A DNA stretch of 64,000 nucleotides from Ilyonectria destructans (lineage: Eukaryota > Ascomycota > Sordariomycetes > Hypocreales > Nectriaceae), in NCBI GenBank assembly GCA_020740775.1, contig JAHEWK010000011.1, positions 558,001 through 622,000 of the forward strand, read 5' to 3'. Both the position numbers and the translations under genes were made by a program. Of this stretch, positions 1-11,400 are shown one piece after another. The notes under the pieces are model-generated. The model was not told the DNA's origin and searched no databases. It saw only the letters and a list, made by a program, of their open reading frames with translations. How positions within the stretch are numbered: position 1 is the stretch's first letter; each line of letters starts with the position of its first letter.

Positions 1-346
1 GGTAGTCGTGGAGAGTCTGCAGAATGATGCTGTCGACATGCACGCTGTCTTTTCCAGCGGCCAGTTGCTCATCCAAGCGACCATCGTGGTACTTGGAAAG
101 GTCGACGGTGATGTTGAGGGTAATGCCGGGGAACTTGGCCTCAAAGGCCGTCTTGAGAGAGTCTTGCTGGTTGGCTTCGTCTCCACCGTGCCAAACGGTG
201 ACAACATCGCCCTCCTTCAGAGCAGCCTTGTAAATCTCGTCAAGGGATCGGGTCTCGTACTCGACAGCGGCGTTGAAACCAAGGGCTTGGTCATAACCAA
301 GCACATGGCCTGCCAGGAGGGCGGTAGCGGCGAGATTGCGCAACAT
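1..346 (-). CDS. Secreted ABC-type substrate-binding-like protein, N-terminal part (runs off the left edge)
   Basis: Reading leftwards from an ATG at 346 the frame stays open to the window edge, giving 115 residues of a longer protein. The first ~18 residues (MLRNLAATALLAGHVLG) look like a signal peptide. The mature start has a pattern typical of periplasmic-binding-protein-like II folds: a helix DEIYKAALKEG, a strand VVTVWHGGDE, then TAFEAKFPGI and LSKYHDGRLDEQLAAGK. Fungi carry secreted or cell-surface proteins of this bacterial iron/polyamine-binding type, usually about 350-400 residues. Substrate and partner cannot be read from this fragment. A TATA-like run lies about 90 bp upstream. The C-terminal two thirds lies outside the window, so intactness cannot be judged. 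Confidence 0.7.
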   Translation of the reverse strand, partial: MLRNLAATALLAGHVLGYDQALGFNAAVEYETRSLDEIYKAALKEGDVVTVWHGGDEANQQDSLKTAFEAKFPGITLNITVDLSKYHDGRLDEQLAAGKDSVHVDSIILQTLHDY

Positions 347-1807
347 TGTGACTGGGTTTATGGAGAAGCAAGTAAATTGGAGAGATTGCTAACTGAACTG
401 AAGAGTATTGAACATTATCAAGGCGCACCTAGTTGATATATATATCCCTTTCCGAGCGATATCGTCATAGTTACGAAGCATTCACAAGGCGGTGCAGAAC
501 CTAGCGTGACATCTCGGAACCTCCTCGGAATGGATATTGGAGGACAGACGTTACATCTCGCGCGATGCGTTCCGTCTCGTGTAAACGTAACTAGCGGGGC
601 TGAGGCTCGGCCTTGGCCGTGGGATTTCGCATCGTAGAACGATGTAAACTTTGAGCTAAGGGGCTTTTGGAGAAGATCTTGTTTACTCCAGGAAAGCGAA
701 ACAGGACATCTTTTCGCCCTACGCCGAAGTAGGATAGCGTGGACCCTGAAATCGGCATTGAGCCGATGATCCATGTCATAGCCGCGCGCGCGTGGCTAAT
801 CAATCATCAGTCATCCATCGGCATCGGAGTGGGATGGGGAGATGTTGTCCACGACAGGGTTATCGCATCCCTTGTTTTTTGTGGTTCTTATTGTCTCTCC
901 TATCTCTGCTTCGATTATTCCGAATTAAGGGGTTTATCACGCGCGCGCGAGGGTCATGGCTGGAGATGCGCCGAGGAGGTTATTTTCAAGTCTCATATTC
1001 CTTCAACTCTATGGCTAGGCGTAGATGTGTGTTGATCAGTCACTTTGAGTTTCCAAGTGTTAAGGTTAATTAAGGTTTTCAGCGTCGTGAATGATCTGGA
1101 TGGCAACAGGTCTTGCATTAGGGACACTGCAATGCATCCAACAGAGGATCGTCGATCAATCACGATACGGGATGAGAATGCATGACGTGCATCCACTCAC
1201 GGGAGATTGTCACACTGAAACGCATGAGAAGCAAAACGGCAAGTCCCGAGAGGCGATGGAAAGGGGATGAAAGTGGGATGCGGAAAGCTGACATACTACG
1301 TAGTAGTACGGTCGATGCGGAGCCCTGGTCTTATCAGAGGTGAAACAATTAGATTGATTGATAAACAGTATTTCCTCCCTTGGAACCTCCCTGGAACCTC
1401 CCTAGAACCCTCCCTAAAACCTCCCCTAGAAGGACCCAACAGTCACCTAACCAGGTTGTCTTGAATCCGTAAATACACAATACCTACCCTACACTCCCAC
1501 CACTAGCCCAAACACCAAACCTTTTGCGAACCAGCTGCGAATCAATCAAGCTCATCATGACGACGAGCTGCATGTGCAAGCGTCAAGCCACTCGTGGCAC
1601 TGCAGACGCGGCATCTGCTGACCTAATCAAGAAGCCATCCAGGTCGTCGCATCAGCAGACTGCTGACTGCTGCCTGGATGTGGCTGACGAGGCAGAGATG
1701 AAGCAAGGCAGACGCAGAGGCGGACGAGACGGCGAGTAACTTCTGGTGGTGAGTCAAATCCGCTGCAACTTGGCTGAACTTGGCATCTCCATCACCAAAT
1801 TGCTGCA
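347..1807. other. Gene-free interval between divergent genes
   Basis: No credible coding region was found; open frames here are short and lack family-like composition or splice signals. It should contain the promoters and 5' leaders of the minus-strand gene ending at 346 and the plus-strand gene starting at 1808. Local oddities are two GCGCGCGC runs near 784-791 and 940-947, and a short CCTCCCTGGAA-type tandem repeat around 1376-1425. Confidence 0.5.
434..446 (-). promoter_or_regulatory. TATA-like element of the substrate-binding-like gene
   Basis: An alternating TA run (GATATATATATC, its own reverse complement) sits about 90 bp upstream of the minus-strand ATG at 346, a sensible distance for a fungal core promoter. 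Assignment is by position only. Confidence 0.35.
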
Positions 1808-3331
1808 ATGGCTGCACAGACTGAAACTCGCATCGCCGACGACTGGCTCGAGGTCGACAGTGCAGCGTCGGTTGTGTCGCTCGACTCGCTCCCGACGACG
1901 GATGATGAGGCTGACGACGATGCTTCCCCGCCGAGATCGCCAGTTCAGCCGTCTTCTCCACCTCGCCCTCAAGACGCTCCCGATCGCTTCGAAACCCCCA
2001 TTCCGCATCGTCCAGCGCCCGAGCCCATCGCAATCCCCGTCCAACAGGCCTCATTAGCGCCGGATCATCACGTCAGACGCGCCGACGCACTAGAGCCAGA
2101 CCTGTACAGCGCCGATGATGCAGAGTCTCCCAGCCTCGACAAGGAGGATGCAGAGTCTCCCGGCCTCGACAAGGATTGCAAGAATGCCAATGATCCTAGC
2201 TTCTACAAGTCGCTGTGCGCAGCCATCGAGTCTATCGACACCACTCCGCCGTCCAGCTTTGACAAGGAGAATGCCGCCAGGAATGCCAACGACCCTAGCT
2301 TCTACTACAAGTCGCTGTGCGCTGTCATCGAGTCCCTCGACGCCACCACCGCAAAAGCCATCGCTCTCGGCGCATCGCGCATTTCGACTCTGTCGTTTCT
2401 CAAGTCTGCCTGCGATGACCTTGCGACGCATGCCAAGGACCTCAAGCCCATCCTCGAAACGTATGCCAAGCGCTGGGAGGCCAAGGGCTCTGGCATGGCC
2501 GCCGGCGAGATGCCTCTCAACGCAAGCTTGCTCGAGTGGATAAACACTCTTCACATGCAATTGCTCAATGCCCAGACCGAGATGAATCGAATACAAATCC
2601 CACCCAAACCTGGCCAGTCAGATCGCTTGACCGCCAAGGCCATCCCGCTGCAGGTCAATGTCGCCTTGGCAGGTTGCGCAGAGGCTTTGGAGGACTCTCT
2701 CATCACCATGGAGGACTTTATGCCTATTTTTAAAGCGTAAGTGCTTCCCTGGTTCCTGGCTCGATTCTCAACTAACATCTGTAGCGACTTTGACGAGTCT
2801 CAGACACGATGGATGAGTATGCCACTCAGAGACGTCGATCGTATTGAGACACGCCCCCGACGAGAGCTTCCACACCCAGACGTTACCCGAATTCGACATG
2901 AGCTTTACTCACTCAAGGATCAGGTCCGGAGAAGCTCTGTTTTCTTGAGCACGCTGTACAACACAGCTCCTCAACCGCCTATCCCCGAAGCTCCTGCTGT
3001 CGTCAAACGCTTGGACGGCCTTGTCGAAGGCATCTCAACCATCCTCACCAACAACGCTTCGGAGTGGATTGAATCCGAATTGACCGAGGGATCCCAAAAG
3101 GTCATTCCGTATCATGAGTTTATCGCTCTTGACCCGGACATCATTCACGACGTGGGTGGGCATCTCGAGGAGCTCCAGGATCAATTGGGCGCGGATGGAG
3201 AGGAATTAATCGGCAACCACACCGAGGGAATGATTCGAAAGCACCAGGCCGTCCTTCTCACACAGTGTGGGCAGTTGGACGAGTTGGTTTCTATTGTTGA
3301 GTTGTTGGAATCTTTGATCTTAGCTATGTGA
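1808..3331 (+). CDS. Unrecognised 491-residue protein with acidic N-terminus and internal repeats
   Basis: Two exons, 1808-2736 and 2785-3331, joined over a 48 bp intron with GTAAGT donor, CTAAC branch point and TAG acceptor; the join restores frame. I do not recognise the family. Residues 1-100 are Ser/Pro/Asp-rich and probably disordered. Two duplications follow: an ESPxLDK unit twice at about 104-122, and a longer NANDPSFY-KSLCAxIESxD unit at about 126-144 and again at 159-178. From about 185 the protein looks helical and ordinary. It could be a structural or scaffold protein; no catalytic motif or membrane segment is visible. The ATG at 1808 is favoured because the frame and composition are continuous from there to the intron. 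Confidence 0.7.
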
Positions 3332-3694
3332 TGCGATGGTATATGGAGTGGACTGGTCAAATCTGGGTGTTCCGGACATACGAGGCAATTGAAATCACAG
3401 CACGACCGAATTGGGTATTATGAGATGCACCAGACGATGTTAGGCGATTCAGGATTAGCAACTAAATTGATGCAACATGACGAGCTGGACGATTCGATTC
3501 CGGGGTATCGCCCCAGTGTCGGAACCACACCGATTCCCGGAAACTGGGCTTCACCAGCTTCCCCCGCAAGTGTGGCTGAGCTGTGGCTGATAAACACGGT
3601 CGCGTCGCAAGAAATTGCCCGTCGCATTGTTCCAGCGCATCGCCCAGCGCATCCAACACGCTGTCGCCAACTCAACACATTAACAACTATCGCA
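3332..3694. other. Gene-free interval / promoter of EVE gene
   Basis: The plus strand is open in the EVE-gene frame from 3389, but the sequence before 3695 lacks protein-like composition. The ATG at 3695, starting a basic MPPRKR N-terminus, is the better start. No other feature seen. Confidence 0.4.
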
Positions 3695-4757
3695 ATGCCT
3701 CCCCGTAAGAGAAACGCCCCGGCGTCTGATACCGCTGTCGCCGAGCCTGTTCCCAAAAGGCGCTCCCTTCGTTCAGCGACTCGCAGCCAGGCCCAGACCG
3801 TCAAGGAAGAGGACGTAAAGCCCCAGGAACCGAAGCCGACCAAGAGCGAGAAGAAACCAGCCAAGAAACCAACCAAGACCAAGCCGGACCCCAAAGATGC
3901 ATCTGACAAGACACCTAAGACTGAGAAAGTCGACAAGACCGAAAAGGACCAGGCCGACAAGCCCGACAAGCCCGCGACTGAATCTAGAGTGTCGGAGACC
4001 CCGGATATCGATTCCATCCCCACCCGCAATCCCGACGCTCCCAAGCACGACGGCGAATGGTACTGGCTCATGAAGGCGGAACCCGAGACGCGCATGGAGA
4101 ATGGCATCGACGTGAGGTTCTCAATTGACGACCTGCGCGCCAAGGAAAAGCCCGAAGGCTGGGATGGTAAGTCACTCACAATCCCTCAATTCACCTACTG
4201 ACACCACCAGGAATCAGAGCTTATCCAGGTATGTGGATTGATCCTTGAGCTTCCCAGCTGACAGTGCAGCCCGGAATAATATGCGAAACATGAATGCCGG
4301 CGACAAGGCCTTTTTCTACCACTCAAACTGCAAAGAACCAGCCATTGTTGGCATCATGGAGATTGTCAAGGAGTTTTCCGAAGACCGTAAGCCCCTTTTC
4401 TCCTCTTACTATGCTCTTACTATGCTCCTCTTACCATGCTCTTACCATGCTCCTCTGTACCATGCTCACCAAACAGGAACCGCACGCCAACCCGGGACAC
4501 CGTACTACGACCCCTCCTCCACCAAAGACAAGCCCAAGTGGGATCTCGTGCACGTCGAGTTCCGCAAAAAGTTTGCCGTCAAAATCGGCCTCAAGGAACT
4601 TCGGGAACTGGGGAAGCCGGGAGGGCCGCTGGAGAATATGCAGATGCTGAAGCAGTCGAGGCTCAGTGTGAGCAAGGTGAGTGGCCCTGAGTTTAAGGCT
4701 CTGTGCGAGCTTGCAGACAAAAAGGCCAAGGATGCTGGGTTGGAGCATGAGGAATGA
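3695..4757 (+). CDS. EVE-domain protein (thymocyte nuclear protein 1-like)
   Basis: Four exons: 3695-4166, 4211-4228 (a micro-exon of 18 bp), 4270-4386 and 4477-4757; 295 residues. Residues 1-120 are Lys/Pro/Thr-rich and basic (KRRSLR looks like a nuclear signal). Residues ~122-290 match the EVE (PUA-like) fold: YWLMKAEPETR, FSIDDLRA, GWDGIRAYPARNNMR, GDKAFFYHSNC and PYYDP in the usual order. EVE domains are related to YTH domains and are thought to bind modified bases in DNA or RNA; the yeast/animal relatives are nuclear. A role in reading modified nucleic acid is therefore known of the family, not shown here. The third intron is 90 bp, a multiple of three, without stops, so its retention would add 30 residues. 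Confidence 0.88.
4392..4470 (+). repeat. Minisatellite inside intron 3 of the EVE gene
   Basis: Five to six imperfect copies of an 11-14 bp unit of the type TTACYATGCTC, separated by CTC, fill almost the whole intron (4387-4476). The splice donor and CAG acceptor lie just outside the array. Confidence 0.75.
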
Positions 4758-4868
4758 GTCGGTTTGGGTCTCATAGAGTGTATTCCGAGCTTCAAGATCT
4801 ATGCTCAGAGAGCTCTATTCATGTAATAACTGGCCGCTAATTCACTATGCACTGCGTCTAATTATGCG

Positions 4869-6191
4869 CTAATTCTTAAGCTTTCCTGCATCTGCAGTCT
4901 CATCTCTCGACTGTTTTAGAAACGGAACCAATGTGGTTCCTCCGGTACCCCTTAGTTCTTCTCCGTCCTTCTTTGACGAGGAGCTGGCGAGGTTCTGGCG
5001 TCCTCCCATGGCGGCTTGCTTCGACGGCAGAATAATGTACCGAGTGACGATGCCAATGTGTTTGGTCCTGAAGATGGTAAGGGCCTCGGTCGCCGCCTTG
5101 TATGCCACCTGCAAGCGCTGGTGCTCTTCGGTGAAGGCAGGCAGATTTGCCAGCTCGCGGATGCTTCCCATTCGGGTCATGTGCACCAGGAAGCGCGCGT
5201 GAGGACCGGGCATGTAATCTCGCACCAGCTGGTGGTAGCTGGGCATTCCCTTCTCTGGCGTGTTGTTGCCGGTGGTGGAGTGCTCAATTCCAAGGACAAT
5301 GTCGAAGAATTGAATCAGAGAGCTCTGGCCGTTGCTTCCACCTCGGAGCTGCATCCACTCTCCCTTACCCTCGCCCTCGTCGTAAAAAACTCCCTTGGGT
5401 AGACCGGCAGCCTCCATGTTTTTGCTTCCAGCCAGGAATGGCCGGATTTGGTTGTAAAAGACTGAAGGCTCGTTGTGCTCGTACATTCTCTCCAGCAACA
5501 CGCCAACTCCATCGATACATGCCCGAAGACCATTCAGAGCCGAGATGATGACGTCGTAATCTCTAGTCTTGACAGCATCGAGCGCAGCCATCATGGGAGG
5601 AATGACAGCACCGGCCCTCGCCTCCATGGCCACGCTGATGAGCAGAAACCATGCTTCTGACTTGGTTCCAGTAAAGGAAACAAGGGTATCGAGGTCGGAT
5701 AGTTCTGAAAAGTCGTCACCCGTACAGGAAAAGTTCCACAGGTTGGCGGCCGCGTATGTCAAGACGGGAGGAAGTTCGAGGTGTTTGGAAACCTTGAGGA
5801 AGGGGACTGTGATTTGAGGAGGGAGGATCTACATGGTTAGACGTATGCTCAGATGCTGGAGACAGATGCTTACCTGTTCTGGCTTCTCTCCACCCCAGAC
5901 ATATGCGTGCGTCATAAAGGCCAATATCATATAGGCTCTTCGCCACTCTGGCTCGGATTGTAGGCGATCGGTGGATAGGACAGGAAGCTGTGCAACTGCT
6001 CTTCTGATTCCAGTCTCACCAGCCTTGACAAGACTCGGTAGGTTGTGAGCAATCAACTCCCAGGGCTCGTAGTAAGCATTCGGGAGCTGTTTCAAAGGGC
6101 TGTTCTCTGGAAGAAATGCATTGCGGCTGACGGAGAATTTCTTCAGCTCAGCAGTTGGGTTGATCCGTTGTAGAGTAGCGTGGGGAGACAT
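4869..6191 (-). CDS. BNA2: Indoleamine 2,3-dioxygenase (tryptophan/kynurenine pathway)
   Basis: Two exons on the minus strand, 6191-5874 and 5828-4869, with a 45 bp intron (GTAAGC...TAG); 425 residues, normal for fungal IDO. The enzyme is a cytosolic haem protein that opens the indole ring of L-tryptophan to N-formylkynurenine, the first step to NAD and 3-hydroxyanthranilate. Diagnostic stretches are RGGSNGQSSLIQFFD (about 268-282), matching the GGSAGQSS motif of animal IDO, YMPGPHARFL (about 311-320), and FRTKHIGIVTRYI (about 359-371), in which His363 should be the proximal haem ligand. It is divergent from kynureninase with a 450 bp shared promoter, which supports a shared role in tryptophan catabolism. 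No disruption is visible. Confidence 0.93.
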
Positions 6192-6641
6192 GTTGATGGT
6201 TCAGTTCAAGTCGAAGGGCGGTGTTGAGATGAGTAGAATTGATGAAAGCATGGAAACAGTCTAATAAAATAGTTCATTTCAATTCTGGCATCATCGTATA
6301 GTGTTCTTCCGTTCTCGTTGAACAGCCGCTTCCGAGCTCCGTGCGGGTCTCCGGAGCAGGTGACGTACGATCTTGAAAGAATGACGGTCATTTGGCGATG
6401 GCGAAGCAATGGTGAACCAATCAGAGAGGCTCGATTTCTTGAAAGGGGCAAAGGATCTCGTAATATCGGTTGGGCGCGGATGTCGGATCGCGGAAGACCC
6501 ACATCCGAACTTCCGTACGGAACACACAATCTGCTCGGCAATTGTCACGATGTTGACGTCCATAAAGTGGTTTCGCAGGCCCGGCTTGAGCTAGTCGTAC
6601 GATTCCAGACCACACTTCTCGTTCAACCTCGACGAATCACC
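6192..6641. promoter_or_regulatory. Bidirectional promoter between IDO and kynureninase genes
   Basis: 450 bp separate the two start codons. Near the middle, 6380-6392 is a 13 bp palindrome (AATGAC-G-GTCATT) and a TGACGTAC box lies at 6361-6368. Both resemble half-sites of bZIP regulators, but no site is proven. Open frames crossing this interval show no family-like sequence. Confidence 0.45.
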
Positions 6642-8181
6642 ATGGAACTGTCTACTTTTGTCCAACGCTTGCGCAATGGGGAGGCTCCCAAGTTCCCTCA
6701 TGATGCCAACTCCCTTGCTTTTGCTCAGGGCCTTGACACCCAGGATAAGCTGAGCCACCTCCGAGACGAGTTTATCCTGCCCACCAAGTCATCCCTCAAG
6801 AAGAAGGCACTTGATGGGTCTATCCCTGGTATGTTTTCCGGTCTGTGGGTTGACAAGACTAACCCGACTAGGAGCCAAGCACAACGGTGCCAGCACCAAC
6901 GGAACCAACGGAACCAACGGCACCAACGGGACCAATGGCCACAAATCTGACTCCGATGAGGGCATTTACTTTGTCGGCAACTCTCTTGGTGCTCAGCCCA
7001 AGGCCATTCGCACATACCTCAATGCTCAGCTTGAGACCTGGGCGTCCATCGGCGTCAACGGACACTTTACCTCATTTGAAAACTCTCCCCTCACACAATG
7101 GCAAGACCTCGCGGAAGACTGCGCCATCAAGTCAACCGACATTGTCGGCGCTTCTGCCAGTGAGATTGTCATCATGAACACATTGACTGTCAACCTGCAC
7201 ATGATGATGGCGAGCTTCTACAAGCCGACTGAGAAGCGTCACAAGATTATCTTGGAGTGGAAGCCATTCCCTAGTGATCACTACGCCATCGAGAGTCAAA
7301 TAGTGATGCACGGGCTTGACCCTGAGAAGAGCATGGTCAAGATCCAGCCCAACGAGGATTCCTTGATCCCGACCGAGAAGATTCTGGCGACGATTGACGA
7401 GCACGCCGAGGAGACAGCTCTGCTTTTGCTGCCCGGTATTCAATACTACACCGGCCAGCTCTTTGACATTCCCCGCATCACTGCATACGCCAAGGCAAAG
7501 GGAATTGTCGTGGGTTGGGATCTTGCACACGCTGCTGGCAACGTGGAGCTGAAGCTGCACGACTGGGACGTTGACTTTGCGTGCTGGTGCACGTACAAGT
7601 ACATCAACGGTGGTCCAGGATCCATCGCCGGAACTTTCGTCCACGAGAAGCACGGCAAGGTCGAGTTTGACAGCGAAACTGGCAAGCCTGTTTACCGCCC
7701 TCGTCTCATGGGCTGGTACGGCGGCGACAAGAGCGTGCGCTTCAACATGGACAACAAGTTCCTCCCCACAGTTGGCGCCGGCGGTTTCCAGGTGTCCAAC
7801 CCTTCAGCAATTGACCTGGCCAGTCTTTCTGGTGCGCTTTCAGTCTTTGGAAAGACCAGCATGCACGATTTACGATCCAAGGCTTTGGTCTTGACGGCAT
7901 ACTCTGAGCTTTTGCTTGACCAGATTCTGGCAGACTCTAACGACGAGACTCCTCTCTTCCAGATCCTCACTCCTAGAGATCCCGCACAAAGAGGAACCCA
8001 ATTGAGCGTCATGCTAAAGGATGGTCTTTTGGAAAATGTCAGCCAGGCCTTGGAAGAAAACGGTGTGTTGTGTGATAAGCGGAAGCCGGGAGTGATCCGA
8101 GTCGCTCCGGTCCCACTGTATACGCGATTTGAGGATGTGTGGAAATTTATGCAGGTCTTGAGGGGGGCTCTTGGGCTTTAA
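6642..8181 (+). CDS. BNA5: Kynureninase (PLP-dependent kynurenine hydrolase)
   Basis: Two exons, 6642-6828 and 6872-8181, with a 43 bp intron (GTATGT, CTAAC, TAG); 498 residues. It cleaves kynurenine or 3-hydroxykynurenine to anthranilate or 3-hydroxyanthranilate plus alanine. Visible family features: [13 protein letters not shown] (about 93-105), [16 protein letters not shown] (about 277-286, with the PLP-contacting Asp and His), and [15 protein letters not shown], in which Lys305 should form the Schiff base; the C-terminal [18 protein letters not shown] is also typical. An Asn-Gly-Thr repeat (residues ~66-86) just after the intron is an unusual low-complexity insert and probably a disordered loop. 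It is divergent from the IDO gene and convergent with the NLR gene. Confidence 0.94.
6893..6937 (+). repeat. Nine-base coding repeat (Thr-Asn-Gly)n in kynureninase
   Basis: Five tandem copies of a 9 bp unit (ACCAACGGN) encode the Thr-Asn-Gly tract near the N-terminus of kynureninase. Such arrays change copy number easily, so this is a likely length polymorphism between strains. Confidence 0.75.
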
Positions 8182-8440
8182 GGACAAATATGTGAAAAGG
8201 ACATTGATAGATATGAGCAAGCTACTATAATGAACAAGAAATTTATGCTGTTACAATTAGATGTCTGCGGTAGTAAGGAGAGACAAACGAATATTGATGT
8301 TCAATCTTGTCATCGTGAAAAGGATAGACTGTCTCCAGGGTTGGGGTTTGCATCCATAGCTCATGTACGACAAAGCTTATTAACACGTATGGATCAAGCG
8401 ATATAAACATGATATCAGATCAGATTCTGCTATGAATTAT

Positions 8441-11400
8441 CTAGATTGGGGACGAATCTAACAATGCTAGATCAAAATCAAAGCAAATGGCCCGGCAATG
8501 AGTATTTACCACAACAAGGCGACTGCCATCACTCGCCTCACACTGGGGCTTGGGCCTGTATTCTTCTGGGAGCCAAAGAAATGCATTTCCATCTCGAGTT
8601 ATCCAATCTCCACTGACCAATATCTGGCGATCTCGCAGCTTCGGATTGTCACCTGAGTCCGGATGTATAGCCAGTGGCTTATCATCCATGAGGAGGTGTT
8701 GTCCGTCCTCTGAGAAAACCATGCTTCTTTTAAAATAAGTAGGACCAAACTTTTTAATATGATCAAATCTTCTAATATGAGCGCCAGTTCGTAAATTCCA
8801 GATTTCGACCTCCCCGTGAACTGTGGTTGCTGCGAGTGTCTTTCCATTTAACGAGATGGCTATTGTACTTGTTCGACGGTTCCAGGGAGGATCGAATCGA
8901 CCTAGTTCGCATTGATATCGGACAGCACTTGTTTCTGTATCAAGGAGACTTATGCTACCAGATATTGAGGCTGTCGCAAGTATCTTCCCGTTCGGTGAAA
9001 AGGCTACCATATGCCCCGAACTTCTCCTCACTGACCTCACTGACCAATATTGAGCATCGGTCACTGGGTTTCGAAGAGAAAGTTCACCATTGGGTAAAGC
9101 CAATGCAAAATATTTGCCATCTTGCGATAAGGCATAACACGTTCGTTCCCCCTCGGGTGAGTGCTGATTGGCAATTGTTGTCATGTCCCAGACCATTAGA
9201 TTTCGACCACGAGCCAATATAAGCCTACCGCCATCCAAGGAGTACTCAAGGAGATGAGTATATAATCTACGGTCCTCGATTGCGGACTGCAGAGTACCTG
9301 TTGCTATATCCAACATCTGTATGGAACAGTACCCCCGTATCGCAAGCTTGCTGCCATCTGGAGAGAAGGCCGCGGCAGAGGCATATGTATCGAATTTGAA
9401 TTCCTTTTTAAGAATGCCTGTCGCTGCATGTAGCAGGTATACTGATCCTCCATAGCGCGGTAATAATGCGACTACCGAGCCGTCCGGTGAAAAGGTAATG
9501 TGGCCGATTTGGCCAAGGTCGTTGAATGTGTGGGAATGCACGCCCGTTTTGAGATTCCACCAGTCCACATGGTAAGGTATGGACTTTGGGGCTATAGCTA
9601 GTAAGCTGCAATTTGGAGAAAACGCTGCGCAGCCCACTATACCGCCGTGGACTAGATTCGTGTGGAGAAGAGTGGCAATTCCGGTCGACATGTCCCACGT
9701 CTGGATATCTCCATCAAGCGAAATGGATATCAATGTATTTCCATCTGGTAAAAATGCAATAGCCGTAAGAGCACTAGCACACTCAAATGTCTGCCGATGA
9801 ATACCGGTTCTAGAGTCCCACAGTTTGAGTTGCTTGTCATATGACGCTGAAGCTATGGTATTGCCGGACACAGCAAGGGTACTGATGAGATTTTCATGAG
9901 CCTCCAGAGTCTGCAAGCAAGGGTCAAAATGAGCTTGAACCCCGCTTACGGCTTTGATACATGCCAGCTTTTGATCCTTCCAGTACTTCTGGTAGACCTT
10001 GCTCTCTGTTGGAGTGAACACTAGAGCAGAACCGTATGTCTGCATAGGTGCCCATTCAATGATTTGTATATGAGCAAGAGCGAACCGCTCAGCGTGTTTT
10101 AGAAACTCAACAAAACGGCTGGTTTGAGATGAAGACTACTAAAGTTAGCATTCGTAATCCCTTTCGGCTTGACTACATACCTGAATAACACCAAGAAGGT
10201 CTTGAATCGCTATGATTCCGTCTTCAAGTTTTCCCAAAAGAGACATGGCTTCAAGCCAATGAAGGAAATGCTCGTGAAGAATTGAGGAAATGTCGAATGT
10301 GTCGATGTGCACCTTGCTCTGCACCACATGGTGCACCCAATAGAGACAAGCATACCGAAGTTCAACTGGTATGAATTGGTCGATGGTCGCCTGCTTGATA
10401 CAATGCCTCAACGTCCCAGGGTGATCGAGCTTGCAGATATTTTTGCAGAGTCCTTTGCACATACGCTTGATGCATCCTCTTGCAAGCATTGCGTGTGTTT
10501 CCGGAGCGTCGACCCAGAGAGCGTTGGTATCTTTTTGTCGATCTCGAAGTAGAAAGTCTGCAAAAGACTTGTGAATGATTTCAACTGGAGCCCGGTCGGT
10601 AGTGGGAACATTGAGCACCGCGTGCAGACTTTTGACATGATTGTCGACATCGTCCCTCTCAATGTCAAGCAGGTCTGCCAGGACTGCAGCGGAAAGTGGG
10701 ATGGCGACAAGAACGATGGCGCCCAAGACGTGCAACAGGACTTCCCTTTCTTCACTGACAAGCGCGCCGGACTTTCCAGTTTCTTCGTCTCGGTCCAGAT
10801 CTTGGAAAACCGTCGCGTACAAATCCTCGAGTTGAGTCGCATTACTATGATGCCTTTCAAGCCACAGCTTAAGTCGTTTGAGTGGCCGCCCTTTCTGGTT
10901 GACGAAGCGAAGGAGAGTCTTGGCATAGATGAAGAGAGGCGAAGGAGTTGTTGCTTGGGTCAGGATCTGGTCAAAGTCTTCGAGACTCGGCCAAGGGTCT
11001 GTTTTGATGTCGTTTTCCGCCTTGATTTCTGCGAGCCCGGCCTCCAACACAATCTTGATTCCATTTTTGTCTCTTCCTGGAATTCCCGATATAGGTCAAG
11101 ACTGCGGTGCGGGATTGCTCCTTTGGTGAAATTTTGGAAAGTCTTTTGGATGGAAAACACAAGCCTGCTGGTGACGAAAACGCGCAACCGGAGAGAATTA
11201 AGATTATTGAGACGTGAAAACAAACTGAGAATGCGGTAAAGGTGATCTGGAGCATTGCATTCATCCAGGGCATCGACAATGATGACTCTCGTGATTTTCG
11301 GTCCATCCATTTCTGACAGTGGGTGCTGAATAAGGATCTTGAATTGATCTTCAAGGGGTTTGCTTTCCACTTTTGGGTTCTTTGCATCCTTCAAAGACTT

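Noticed and set aside
3418..4179. 253-codon minus-strand frame opposite the EVE gene
   Set aside because: It mirrors the Lys/Pro-rich coding strand (Gly/Leu/Phe-rich translation) and has no family features.
6318..6950. Plus-strand frame running through the IDO/kynureninase promoter into kynureninase
   Set aside because: It is out of frame with kynureninase, reads through its intron and has no recognisable sequence.
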